Assembly (NCBI RefSeq): GCF_006715165.1
Contig: NZ_VFMS01000001.1
Location: 682,001-746,000 of the forward strand
Direction of reading: 5' to 3'
Source: Arthrobacter sp. SLBN-122
Lineage (GTDB): Bacteria > Actinomycetota > Actinomycetes > Actinomycetales > Micrococcaceae
Length of the DNA stretch: 64,000 nt
Below, in pieces: positions 45,343 to 53,802 of this stretch (the first letter of the stretch is position 1; each line of letters begins with the position of its first letter). The position numbers were made by a program, and so were the translations under genes. Below the pieces are notes generated by a model. That model was not told the DNA's origin. It saw nothing but the letters and a program-made list of their open reading frames with translations, and ran no database searches.

Positions 45343-45351
45343 CCCTGGAAG

Positions 45352-45813
45352 CTAGTTGATCCGGCGATCTGCGTCGCCCGCAAGGAAACCGCCGCGTTGG
45401 GCGATGAGGCGTTCCAGGTACTGGGCCAGGAACAGCCGTTCGACGGCGCGGCCCAGCACACCCAGCGGGGCGGTGAACTCCACCCGGTCCACCATGATGG
45501 TCCCAGAGGGTGTTGCCGCGAACTCATGGACATGCCGGAAGGCCTTGAAGGGTCCCTTGACCTGTTCGTCGGTGAAGCTGCGGGGGAAGTCCAGGCGCGT
45601 GATCCGGCTGGTCATGGTCAGCGGGATCCCGAAGTGCCAAGCCCGCCACGTCACCTCCTGGCCTTCCCCGATCAGCCCGCTCGTCACGCCGGACACCGCC
45701 CACTCCCCCGACGTCCGCTGGGATTCCACATGCATGTCGATGCTGCGCGCCAGGTCGAAGAGCTGCTCCACCGGAAGCTGCGATTCGGTGCGGCACACAA
45801 AGCTGGCTGTCAT
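45352..45813 (-). CDS. SRPBCC (START-like) protein
   Basis: A 153-residue SRPBCC-type protein (SQLPVEQLFDLARSIDMHVE, RFPRSFTDEQVKGPFKAFRH and the C-terminal helix FLAQYLERLIAQRGGFL). Members of this branch (e.g. YndB/CPBP-like) bind hydrophobic ligands. It overlaps nothing; its stop lies nine bases from the cupin stop on the other strand. Function unknown. Repeat copy A lies 37 bases upstream of its start. Confidence 0.7.
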   Translation of the reverse strand: MTASFVCRTESQLPVEQLFDLARSIDMHVESQRTSGEWAVSGVTSGLIGEGQEVTWRAWHFGIPLTMTSRITRLDFPRSFTDEQVKGPFKAFRHVHEFAATPSGTIMVDRVEFTAPLGVLGRAVERLFLAQYLERLIAQRGGFLAGDADRRIN

Positions 45814-45849
45814 GGCGCCAGTCTGCCACGGTCTGCCTCCGCAGCTGCC

Positions 45850-45925
45850 GCCGTCGTGGGGCACTTTGGCGCCCGGGTTGGGGTTCCATGGCCGGGTTGG
45901 CGGCGTGTCCGTGTCAAAGTGCCCC
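45850..45925. repeat. 76-bp inverted-end repeat, copy A
   Basis: Begins GCCGTCGTGGGGCACTTTG and ends GTGTCCGTGTCAAAGTGCCCC minus its first base; the ends pair as GGGGCACTTTG with CAAAGTGCCCC. It matches copies at 57693-57768 and 58686-58761, both in the opposite orientation. All three are exactly 76 bp. Confidence 0.85.
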
Positions 45926-45956
45926 TGTTTCGTCAGAGCAGACGGCAGGGAAGCAG

Positions 45957-45990
45957 AGAGCCCGACGGCGGGACTCGCCGTCGGGCTCTT
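45957..45990. terminator. Hairpin terminator after ssuC
   Basis: AGAGCCCGACGGCG pairs with CGCCGTCGGGCTCT around GGACT, a 14-bp stem, 22 bases beyond the end of the transporter operon on the minus strand. Confidence 0.88.
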
Positions 45991-46011
45991 GGGGATGCCT
46001 TGGGGTGTGGG

Positions 46012-46956
46012 TCAGCGGGTGCTGCCGGCCAGGAGGCCGCGGCGGCGCAGGAGTCGCTTCTCGATGGGGCCGAAGACCAGCAGCTCGATCAGGATGCCGA
46101 CGGCGAGGATCAGGAGGATGGCCGCCATCACCACGGTCATGTCCGACAGGTCCCGGCCCTGGTCCAGCAGCGAGCCCAGACCGAAGCCGATGGTGCCGCC
46201 CACGGCGATGATTTCCGCGGCCATGAGGGAGCGCCAGGAGAAGGCCCAGCCCTGCTTGAGTCCGCCCAGGTAGCCGGGCAGTGCGGCGGGGAGGATCACC
46301 TGCAGGGCCATCTGCAGTCGGGAGGCACCTAGCACCGTGCCCACGCGGCGGTACTGCGGCGGGATCTGGTCCACGCCGGAGATGAGCCCGTTGATGATGG
46401 ACGGGATGGCGCCCATGAACACCACGAAGTACACGGTGGCGTCGGTCAGTCCGAACCAGGTGATCGCGGCCGGAACCCAGGCTACCGAGGGCAGGACCTG
46501 CAGGCCCGAAATCAGGGGCCCAAACGCGCGCCGCAGCGGTGCCACCTGTGCCAGCAGCAGGCCTACGGGCGTGGCGATGGCCACCGAAATCAGGAAGCCC
46601 ACCAGGCCGCGCTGCAGGGATGTCCACACCGATTCCTGGAGCTTGCCGTCACTCCACAGCACGCCCATCTGGGTCACCACGTCCAGCGGCCCGGGCACGA
46701 GGTCGCGCCGTTTGACGCCCAGGGACACATAGAACTGCCACACGAGCACCAGGACCACCAGCGCGGCCACGGGCAGCAGGATCCGGCTCCACTCGATCCG
46801 GTGTTTGCGGTCGGCGTCGGACTGCAGCGAGTCGAGGCCGGATTCAAGTTCCCGGAGGTCCTCGTGGCCGGTGGACGTCCGGGTCAGAGCGGCGTGGATG
46901 TGCCGGGTCTCAGGTTCGGACGGGGCTTCAGCGAGCGGAGTGGGGTTACTTGGCAT
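46012..46956 (-). CDS. ssuC: ABC transporter permease, sulfonate/taurine type
   Basis: A 314-residue membrane subunit, six segments in the core region and a long hydrophilic N-terminus of about 55 residues. The coupling-loop motif GTVLGASRLQMALQVILPAA (EAA-like) and IITWFGLTDATVYFVVF are typical of SsuC/TauC. It overlaps the ATPase gene by 11 bases. Function: import of aliphatic sulfonates or a related organosulfur compound, by family; substrate not proven. Confidence 0.87.
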   Translation of the reverse strand: MPSNPTPLAEAPSEPETRHIHAALTRTSTGHEDLRELESGLDSLQSDADRKHRIEWSRILLPVAALVVLVLVWQFYVSLGVKRRDLVPGPLDVVTQMGVLWSDGKLQESVWTSLQRGLVGFLISVAIATPVGLLLAQVAPLRRAFGPLISGLQVLPSVAWVPAAITWFGLTDATVYFVVFMGAIPSIINGLISGVDQIPPQYRRVGTVLGASRLQMALQVILPAALPGYLGGLKQGWAFSWRSLMAAEIIAVGGTIGFGLGSLLDQGRDLSDMTVVMAAILLILAVGILIELLVFGPIEKRLLRRRGLLAGSTR

Positions 46957-47671
46957 GGCGGCGAATCTCCTCCCGCAGCCGGGCGGTGATGACCCCGGTC
47001 AGCTGGCCGGCGAGCCCGGCGTCGGTTCGGTGTTCCTCGGTGACGGCCCATTCCTGGACCACACGGCCGGGCCGGGAGGACAGCAGCAGCACGCGCTGGC
47101 CCAGCCGGACGGCCTCGCGGACGTTGTGGGTGACGAAGACGATGGTCCGCCCGGTTTCCTTCCAGATGCGTTCGAGCTCGTCGTGCAGCAAGTCGCGGGT
47201 GATGGCGTCCAGGGCGGCGAACGGCTCGTCCATGAGCAGCAGCTGCCGGTCCTGTGCCAGGGAACGGGCCAGCGAGACGCGCTGGCGCATGCCGCCGGAG
47301 AGTTCGTGCGGGCGCTTGTCCCCTGCCGAACCCAGGTGCACCAGCTCCAGGAGTTCCTGCGCCTTGGCCCGCCGCTCGGCTTTGCCCACGCCGCGCAGCT
47401 TCAGCGCGAGTTCGATGTTCTCCCGGGCGGTCAGCCACGGGAACAGGGCGGCGTCCTGGAACATGAAGGCGGCGCCGTCGCTGGGGACTTCCAGGGCGCC
47501 CGACGTCGGCGCTTCAAGTCCCGCGATGATGTTCAGGAGGGTGGATTTGCCGCAGCCGGAGGCACCAAGGAGGGCAACGAACTCGCCCTGCCTGATGTTG
47601 GCGTTGACGTCGTCCAGTACCGGGGCGCCGTCGCCGAAGCGCTTGCCCAGGTGTTCCAGTACGACTGGCAT
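46946..47671 (-). CDS. ssuB: ABC transporter ATP-binding protein, sulfonate/taurine type
   Basis: A 241-residue ATPase. Walker A GASGCGKST is at about 36-44, the signature LSGGMRQRVSLARSLA is followed by Walker B LLLMDEPFAALD and the switch His in FVTHNVREAV. It powers the permease encoded downstream. It lies 27 bases after ssuA and overlaps ssuC, so the operon order is A-B-C. Confidence 0.93.
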   Translation of the reverse strand: MPVVLEHLGKRFGDGAPVLDDVNANIRQGEFVALLGASGCGKSTLLNIIAGLEAPTSGALEVPSDGAAFMFQDAALFPWLTARENIELALKLRGVGKAERRAKAQELLELVHLGSAGDKRPHELSGGMRQRVSLARSLAQDRQLLLMDEPFAALDAITRDLLHDELERIWKETGRTIVFVTHNVREAVRLGQRVLLLSSRPGRVVQEWAVTEEHRTDAGLAGQLTGVITARLREEIRRHAK

Positions 47672-47698
47672 GGTGCCGTCCTTTGATAGTGGGGTGGA

Positions 47699-48850
47699 TT
47701 AGTCCTGGCCGAGGCCGGCCGCGGAAATCTTGTGGGTGCCGCCGGTGACCTGGTTGAGGGCGCGGAGGTCGAAGAGGCCGTTGATGTCGGCCTTCTTGGT
47801 TGTGCCCGCGTCGACGCCATCTTGGAGGAGCTTGGGGTAGCCGCCGGCCAGGGGGTCGAGGGTGAACGTGATGTTCGCGAGGGACCGGCTGAGGACGTCG
47901 CCCGGCAGCGCTGCCCCGGCGGCCTCCTGCAGGGCGGAGTTGATGAGCTCAGCCTTCTGGTCCGCCGGTGCCGAATTGAGCCAGGCCACCGATGCCGCGT
48001 TGCCCTTGACGAGGGCCTTGACGGTGTCCGGGTGGTCGGCGGCGAACTTCTGGTTCACGATCAGGATGGTGGTGGGGAACTCGCCGGGCTTGCCGGTGCC
48101 GGTTCCATCCCAGAGGTCCTTTTCGTCCACCAGCACCTTGGCGCCGGCCCGGAGCACCAGGCGTGACGCCCACGGCTCAGGCAACCACGCGCCGTCGAGC
48201 TTTCCATCCTGGAACAGCTTCAGCGTCTGGGCGTTCTCCGTGGGATTGATGGCCACATCCCCACTGCCGTCCACGTTTGTCTTATAGCCCTGTTTGGCCA
48301 GCCAGGAGCGGAGGGCCACATCCTGGGTGCCGCCCAGCTGCGGAGTTGCCAGGGTCTTGCCCCGAAGGTCAGCCGCGGAGGTGATACCCGGCTTGACCAC
48401 CAGCTGCGCCCCGCCGGCCGCGGCTCCTGCAATCACGCGCACGGACTGGCCCTGGCTCTTGACGAAAGAGTTGATAGCCGGATTGGGGCCGATGTAGGCG
48501 GCGTCGATAGCCCCGGCGTTCAGGGCTTCGATGGCGGCCGGGCCGGCGTTGAAGATCTCGGTGCTGAGCCTGGTGCTGCCCAGGGCATCGGCAAGGAAGC
48601 CTTTTTTGACGCCCACCAGCGCCGGGGCGTGGGTGATGTTCCCGAAGTAGCCCAGCTTCAGTTCCGCGGCGGGAGTGGGTTCGGCGGCCTGGGCCTCGCT
48701 GTTCCGGGAAATGTTCGAGGCCACGATGGCCCCGAGGGCGATCAGCAGGACCAGCCCGATGGCCAGGGCGGCCTCGACGGCGCGCCTGCGCGTGGGGACC
48801 GCGTTTTCGCCTGCCACGATGCGGGTCATCCCGGGCTTGGAACTAGTCAT
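47699..48850 (-). CDS. ssuA: ABC transporter substrate-binding protein, sulfonate/nitrate type
   Basis: A 383-residue extracytoplasmic binding protein. One membrane segment at the N-terminus (VEAALAIGLVLLIALGAIVA) has no lipobox Cys, so it is probably anchored by an uncleaved or cleaved signal. The periplasmic-binding fold of the NMT1/SsuA kind is clear in KLGYFGNITHAPALVGVKKG, YIGPNPAINSFVKSQGQSVR and GAWLPEPWASRLVLRAGAKV. No sulfonate monooxygenase (ssuD) accompanies it, so the substrate is an inference from neighbours. ATG at 48850 has GGTGA upstream. Confidence 0.85.
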   Translation of the reverse strand: MTSSKPGMTRIVAGENAVPTRRRAVEAALAIGLVLLIALGAIVASNISRNSEAQAAEPTPAAELKLGYFGNITHAPALVGVKKGFLADALGSTRLSTEIFNAGPAAIEALNAGAIDAAYIGPNPAINSFVKSQGQSVRVIAGAAAGGAQLVVKPGITSAADLRGKTLATPQLGGTQDVALRSWLAKQGYKTNVDGSGDVAINPTENAQTLKLFQDGKLDGAWLPEPWASRLVLRAGAKVLVDEKDLWDGTGTGKPGEFPTTILIVNQKFAADHPDTVKALVKGNAASVAWLNSAPADQKAELINSALQEAAGAALPGDVLSRSLANITFTLDPLAGGYPKLLQDGVDAGTTKKADINGLFDLRALNQVTGGTHKISAAGLGQD

Positions 48851-48959
48851 TGTTTCACCATAGGGAGTGGCCCAAACCCGTTCAATGAAGCGGAAACGGG
48901 GGGTCACGCACGTTCATCCAGCGTCATATTTCGCCGCGCGGCTGCCCTGTTTGGCAGAT

Positions 48960-50126
48960 TCAGTTGCCTTTGACGTTGACCAGCTGCCGGAGTTTGTGCC
49001 GCACCGTCACCAGGTCCGCGGCGTCCTGCATGACCTGGTCGATCGGCTTGTACGCGGCCGGGATTTCGTCAATGAAGGCCTCCGAGGCGCGGAACTCGAT
49101 TCCCCGCATGGCGCGTTTCAGTTCCTCCAGGGTGAACGTCTTCCGGGCGGCGTTCCGGGAGTACTCCCGCCCCGCGCCGTGCGGCGAGGAGTTCAGTGAC
49201 GCGGGGTTGCCCCGGCCCTCCACCACATACGACGCCGTTCCCATGGACCCCGGGATCAGTCCGGCATCGCCGGGGCCGGCTTTGATGGCCCCCTTGCGGG
49301 ACACCCACACCGTTTTGCCGTAATGCGTCTCCTGCTCCGTGAAGTTGTGGTGGCAGTTGATCCGCTCGCGTTCCCGGACAGGCCCGCCCACCCAGTGGCT
49401 GAACTGGGCGGCCACGCGGTCCATCATCTCCTCCCGGTTCAGCAGGGCGAAGTGCTGGGCCCAGCGCAGCTCGGCGATGTACCGCTCGAACTGCGGGGTT
49501 CCTTCGTCCAGGTACGCGAGGTCCGGATCGGGAAGGTAGACCTGGCTATTCCGGCTGACGTGCTGGGCGACGCCGATGTGGTGCTGGGCGATCCTGTTGC
49601 CGATGCCCCGCGAGCCTGAATGCAGGAAGAGCCACACGCCGTCGTCCTCGTCTGCGGAGACCTCGATGAAGTGGTTCCCCGAGCCCAGGGACCCCAGCTG
49701 CAGCTCCCACTTGGCAACATACTGGGCCGGGTTGAAGCCGGCCTTCGCGGCCCGCTGTTTCAGCTCGGCGATCCGCGGCTCCGCGGTGGCCAGGACCTGC
49801 CGGTTGTTGTGCCCCGCAGACAACGGGATGACCCGCTCAATGTCCTCGCGGAGGCGCTTCCGGTCCCTGGGCAGATCCTTCACCGAGTACTGGGTGCGGA
49901 CCGCGATCATGCCGCAGCCGATGTCCACGCCAACCGCCGCCGGAATGATGGCCCGCAGCGTGGGGATGACCGAGCCCACGGTGGCGCCCTTGCCCAGGTG
50001 CGCGTCCGGCATCAGCGCCAGGTGCGGGTAGATGAACGGCAGGCGCGCGGTCATCACCGCCTGCTCGCGGGTCTTGTCATCCAGGATGGACGCCCAGTTC
50101 AGGAGCTTGGGGCTGATGGTCTCCAT
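48960..50126 (-). CDS. rtcB: RNA-splicing ligase RtcB family protein
   Basis: A 388-residue RtcB-type RNA ligase. The manganese-site motif GVDIGCGM at the N-terminus has the conserved Asp and Cys, HNNRQV and CHHNFTEQETHYG the metal His residues, and SSPHGAGREYSRN the nucleophile region with the catalytic His. It joins RNA ends bearing 3'-phosphate or 2',3'-cyclic phosphate in repair of cut RNA. Its length fits short bacterial RtcB. An archease partner is not in the window. The GGGAGGCG before the ATG is a good ribosome binding site. Confidence 0.9.
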   Translation of the reverse strand: METISPKLLNWASILDDKTREQAVMTARLPFIYPHLALMPDAHLGKGATVGSVIPTLRAIIPAAVGVDIGCGMIAVRTQYSVKDLPRDRKRLREDIERVIPLSAGHNNRQVLATAEPRIAELKQRAAKAGFNPAQYVAKWELQLGSLGSGNHFIEVSADEDDGVWLFLHSGSRGIGNRIAQHHIGVAQHVSRNSQVYLPDPDLAYLDEGTPQFERYIAELRWAQHFALLNREEMMDRVAAQFSHWVGGPVRERERINCHHNFTEQETHYGKTVWVSRKGAIKAGPGDAGLIPGSMGTASYVVEGRGNPASLNSSPHGAGREYSRNAARKTFTLEELKRAMRGIEFRASEAFIDEIPAAYKPIDQVMQDAADLVTVRHKLRQLVNVKGN

Positions 50127-50195
50127 GCTTCGCCTCCCGCAGCGCTGCCCAGGACTAACGTAGGTATTCCCGCACTCTACAGAGGAGAAGCCGCC

Positions 50196-50633
50196 GTGGT
50201 GAACGTCCGGACCGAGGTTGTCATCAACCTGCCACGCACGGAGGTGGCAGAGTACGCGGCCAACCCGGACAACGCGCCCAAGTGGTACGTCAACATCCAC
50301 AGGTCGCAGCGGCTCACCGACGGTCCCCTTGGTGTGGGCTCGAAGGCCGCCTTCACAGCGAAGTTCCTGGGCCGGGAGCTGAACTACACCTACGAGTTCG
50401 TGGAGTACGTCCCGGGCAGGAAGCTGGTGATGCGCACCGCGCAGGGGCCGTTCCCCATGCAGACCACCTACACGTGGACGGACGACGGCGGCGGGACCCG
50501 GATGGTTCTCGGCAACAGCGGCAGCCCGTCAGGTTTCTCGCGGCTGGCAGGGCTGGTCATGGAACCGATGATCCGCCGCGAGAACCGGAAGGACCTGCAA
50601 CGGCTCAAGTCGATCCTGGAAAGCGGCCAGTAA
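50196..50633 (+). CDS. SRPBCC (START-like) protein
   Basis: A 145-residue SRPBCC family protein (INLPRTEVAEYAANPDNAPK and WYVNIHRSQRLTDGPLGVGS, then FTAKFLGRELNYTYEFVEYV). It starts at tandem GTG codons (50196 or 50199) eight bases from GAGGAG. It is divergent from rtcB and convergent with cysN. Ligand unknown. Confidence 0.78.
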   Translation: MVNVRTEVVINLPRTEVAEYAANPDNAPKWYVNIHRSQRLTDGPLGVGSKAAFTAKFLGRELNYTYEFVEYVPGRKLVMRTAQGPFPMQTTYTWTDDGGGTRMVLGNSGSPSGFSRLAGLVMEPMIRRENRKDLQRLKSILESGQ

Positions 50634-50656
50634 GTCGGACCCCAAAAAGCCAAACA

Positions 50657-50709
50657 GCGGCTTGTTCGCAAAACCAGTCCTTGAGGGTCAGGTTTTGCTA
50701 ACAAGCCGC
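50657..50709. terminator. Long bidirectional hairpin terminator
   Basis: GCGGCTTGTT-GCAAAACC pairs with GGTTTTGC-AACAAGCCGC (one mismatch) around a 15-base loop. It ends both the SRPBCC gene and the sulfate operon on the other strand. Confidence 0.85.
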
Positions 50710-50726
50710 GGTTTCGTGGGCTGAAG

Positions 50727-52133
50727 CTAGATGCTGTAGCGCTCGTCCTCGTGGTCGCCCGGGTGGTCCTTGACCAGGCCGGCGGCCAGCGTGTTGCCGT
50801 CCAGCGGGTCGATCACCAGGAAAGCGCCGGTGCGGCGGTGGTGCAGGTAGTTCTCCAGCGGCAGCGGCGCGGCGAGCCGGAGCTGTGCGTGCCCGATGTC
50901 GTTCAGCTCCAGGTTGGAGGCGCCCTCGAGCTTGAAGGTGGCCAGGTCCAGCTTGCCGGAGACGCTGCGGACCATCGCCTGCACCGTGCGGGTGCCGTGC
51001 TTGACCAGCACCTTCTGGCCTTCGCGGAGCGGCTTCGGGGACAGCCAGCACAGGGCTGCGTAGAGATCGGCGGAGGCCTCACGGACGGTGCCCGCGGCCG
51101 CGATGGTGTCACCGCGTGCCACGTCGAACTCGTCTGCCAGCCTGATCGCCACGGACTGCGGCGCGGCGGCTTCCTGCAGGGCGGCACCGGCAAAGTCGAT
51201 GCCCACCACTGTGGTGGTCCGCGGCGACTGGCCCGGTGTCAGGACAGACACCTGGTCCCCCACCTTCACGGAGCCTTCGGTGATCTGGCCGGCGTACGCG
51301 CGGTAGTCGCGGTAGGCCTCCACATCCAGGCCGGCGGCCACGGCGTCGGGAGCCAGCGCGCCCTGCGGCCGGACGACCAGCTGCACCGGGAAGCGGAAGC
51401 TCTCCAGGTGGCTTTCCAGCTCATCGGCGGCCGGGAGGGTTTCGAGGACCTCCAGCAGCGCGGGGCCGGTGTACCAGGGGGTGCGCTCCGAGCGCTCCAC
51501 CACGTTGTCGCCGTCGAGCGCGGACACCGGGATGACCAGCAGGTCGCTGATTCCGTCGGAACCCAGGCCCAGCTCGCGGCCCACCTGCTGGACGTCGGCT
51601 TCGATGTCCCGGAACACGGACTCGCTGAAGTCCACCAGGTCGATCTTGTTCACGGCCACGATCACGTGCGCCACGCGAAGCAGCTGCAACACGGACAGGT
51701 GCCGGCGGGTCTGCTCCAGGACACCCTTGCGGGCGTCAATGAGCACGACGACGGCATCCGCGGTGGATGCGCCGGTCACCGTGTTCTTGGTGTACTGCAC
51801 GTGCCCGGGGCAGTCGGCCAGGATGAAGCTGCGCTGGTCGGTGGCGAAGTAGCGGTAGGCCACGTCGATGGTGATGCCCTGTTCGCGCTCGGCGCGCAGG
51901 CCGTCGGTCAGCAGGGCCAGGTCGATGCCGCCCTTTTCCCCGCCGAAGCCGCGGTCCGCGGACGTGCGGGCCACGGCGTCGAGCTGGTCAGCCAGGATGG
52001 CCTTGGAATCGTGAAGGAGGCGGCCCACCAAAGTGGACTTGCCGTCGTCGACCGATCCTGCGGTGGCGAACCGGAAGAGCGTGGTGGGCAGGGCCGTTTC
52101 CAGGTCTGCCGGGAGAACTGCTTCGGTGGTCAT
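50727..52133 (-). CDS. cysN: Sulfate adenylyltransferase large subunit (GTPase) CysN
   Basis: GTPase subunit of ATP sulfurylase, which forms APS from sulfate and ATP. Translation-factor-like motifs: G1 GSVDDGKST (residues 26-34), G3 ADCPGHVQY and G4 NKID. The 468-residue length shows no fused APS kinase (CysC), consistent with a pathway through APS reductase. It follows cysD directly, the stop and start sharing a base (TAATG). Last gene of the sulfate operon. Confidence 0.95.
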   Translation of the reverse strand: MTTEAVLPADLETALPTTLFRFATAGSVDDGKSTLVGRLLHDSKAILADQLDAVARTSADRGFGGEKGGIDLALLTDGLRAEREQGITIDVAYRYFATDQRSFILADCPGHVQYTKNTVTGASTADAVVVLIDARKGVLEQTRRHLSVLQLLRVAHVIVAVNKIDLVDFSESVFRDIEADVQQVGRELGLGSDGISDLLVIPVSALDGDNVVERSERTPWYTGPALLEVLETLPAADELESHLESFRFPVQLVVRPQGALAPDAVAAGLDVEAYRDYRAYAGQITEGSVKVGDQVSVLTPGQSPRTTTVVGIDFAGAALQEAAAPQSVAIRLADEFDVARGDTIAAAGTVREASADLYAALCWLSPKPLREGQKVLVKHGTRTVQAMVRSVSGKLDLATFKLEGASNLELNDIGHAQLRLAAPLPLENYLHHRRTGAFLVIDPLDGNTLAAGLVKDHPGDHEDERYSI

Positions 52134-53077
52134 TAGAAGTACCCGTCCTTCTTGCGGTCTTCCATGGCGGCCTCGGAGATGCGGTCATCTGCACGGGTGG
52201 CGCCACGTTCGGTGAGGGTGGACGCGGCGACTTCGACCACGACGTCGGACACGGTGTAGGCGTTGGATTCGACGGCGCCGGTGCAGGACATGTCCCCCAC
52301 GGTGCGGTAGCGGACGGTCTTGGTGATGACGTCCTCGTGCGGCAGCGGCTGGGACACTTCACCCACCGCGCGCCACATGCCGTCGCGGGCAAAGACCTCG
52401 CGCTCATGGGCGTAGTACAGGCCGGGCAGCTCGATGTTCTCACGCTCGATGTAGCGCCAGATGTCCAGCTCGGTCCAGTTGCTGATGGGGAACGCACGGA
52501 CGTGCTGGCCCACGGTGTGGCGGCCGTTGTACAGGTTCCAGAGCTCGGGGCGCTGGTTGCGCGGGTCCCACTGGCCGAACTCGTCCCGCAGGCTCAGGAT
52601 GCGCTCCTTGGCGCGGGCCTTGTCTTCGTCGCGGCGGCCGCCGCCGAACACGGCGTCGAACTTGTTCTGCTGGATGGCGTCCAGCAGCGGAACGGTCTGC
52701 AGCGGGTTGCGGGTGCCGTCGGCGCGCTCGGCCAGTTCGCCGCGGTCGATGAACTCCTGCACGGAGCCCACCACAAGCTTCAGGCCCAGCCGCTCAACGG
52801 TCCGGTCGCGGAAGTCGATGACCTCGGGGAAGTTGTGGCCGGTGTCCACGTGCAGCACGGGGAACGGTACCTTGCCCGGCCAAAATGCCTTGGTGGCCAG
52901 GTGCAGCATCACCACGGAGTCCTTGCCGCCGGAGAACAGCAGCGCGGGCTTCTCGAACTCGGCTACAACCTCGCGGATGATGTGGATGGCCTCGGACTCG
53001 AGGGTGTCCAGGCTGGACAGGCGCGTTGATACGGCGGCATCAGTCACCTGGGTCTCCTCGGTAAGTGAAGTGCTCAT
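52133..53077 (-). CDS. cysD: Sulfate adenylyltransferase small subunit CysD
   Basis: Catalytic subunit of ATP sulfurylase. The PP-loop motif is FSGGKDSVVMLHLA and the C-terminal GDMSCTGAVES region is conserved. Length 314. The ATG at 53077 overlaps the cysH stop (ATGA); an in-frame ATG five codons upstream also exists but lies inside cysH. Acts with CysN in the same operon. Confidence 0.95.
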   Translation of the reverse strand: MSTSLTEETQVTDAAVSTRLSSLDTLESEAIHIIREVVAEFEKPALLFSGGKDSVVMLHLATKAFWPGKVPFPVLHVDTGHNFPEVIDFRDRTVERLGLKLVVGSVQEFIDRGELAERADGTRNPLQTVPLLDAIQQNKFDAVFGGGRRDEDKARAKERILSLRDEFGQWDPRNQRPELWNLYNGRHTVGQHVRAFPISNWTELDIWRYIERENIELPGLYYAHEREVFARDGMWRAVGEVSQPLPHEDVITKTVRYRTVGDMSCTGAVESNAYTVSDVVVEVAASTLTERGATRADDRISEAAMEDRKKDGYF

Positions 53078-53802
53078 ACGTGTAGCCCGCATTCTGTCTT
53101 GTCGGATCCTGCCCAGCGGCCGGCGCGGGGATCCTCGCCGGGTGCCACTTTGCGTGTGCAGGGCTGGCAGCCGATGGAGGGGTAACCCTGGGAAAGCAGC
53201 GGGTTGACGGGCAGGAGGTTGTCGTCGGAGTACTGGACCAGCTGGTCGAACGTCCAGGCGGCCACGGGATTGACCTTGACCAGGCCGTTCTTCTCGTCCC
53301 ACGTGACCAGCGGCGTGTTGGTCCGGGTGGGGGCTTCGTCGCGGCGGACGCCGGTGAACCAAAGTTCGTAGCCGGCCAGGGTGCGCTGCAGCGGGGCCAC
53401 CTTGCGGAGGGCGCAGCACTGGGCGGCGTCACGGGCGAAGAGGTCCTTGCCCAGCAGCCGGTCCTGCTGCTCCACCGTGTTCTCGGGGAGCACGTCCACC
53501 ACGTTGACGCGGAGATTCGCGGCCACCTCGTCGCGCGTGGCATAGGTTTCCGGGAAGTGGTAGCCGGTCTCCAGGAACAGGACGTCGACGCCGGGCAGCT
53601 GGTCTGCCACGAGGGCGGGCAGGACGGCGTCGGCCATGGAGCAGGCGACGGCGACGGCGGGCAGTTCGAAGTTGCGCTCCACCCAGGCGATCACGTCGCG
53701 GGCGGGGGCGTCCCAGCCGAGTTCGGCAGCGCCGGCTTCGGCCAGGGCCTTGAGCTCGTCCACGGGGCGCTTGGCGGGTGCGGGTGCCAGGTGTTTTGCC
53801 AT
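53074..53802 (-). CDS. cysH: Adenylyl-sulfate (APS) reductase CysH
   Basis: Reduces APS to sulfite using thioredoxin. A 242-residue PP-loop enzyme with FLETGYHFPETYATRDE as the nucleotide region, and the two Cys pairs AQCCALRK and IGCQPCTRK that hold a [4Fe-4S] cluster. Those pairs mark the APS reductase type, not a PAPS reductase, and fit the lack of an APS kinase. C-terminal ECGLHV provides the catalytic Cys. The ATG overlaps the sulfite reductase stop (TAATG). Confidence 0.95.
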   Translation of the reverse strand: MAKHLAPAPAKRPVDELKALAEAGAAELGWDAPARDVIAWVERNFELPAVAVACSMADAVLPALVADQLPGVDVLFLETGYHFPETYATRDEVAANLRVNVVDVLPENTVEQQDRLLGKDLFARDAAQCCALRKVAPLQRTLAGYELWFTGVRRDEAPTRTNTPLVTWDEKNGLVKVNPVAAWTFDQLVQYSDDNLLPVNPLLSQGYPSIGCQPCTRKVAPGEDPRAGRWAGSDKTECGLHV

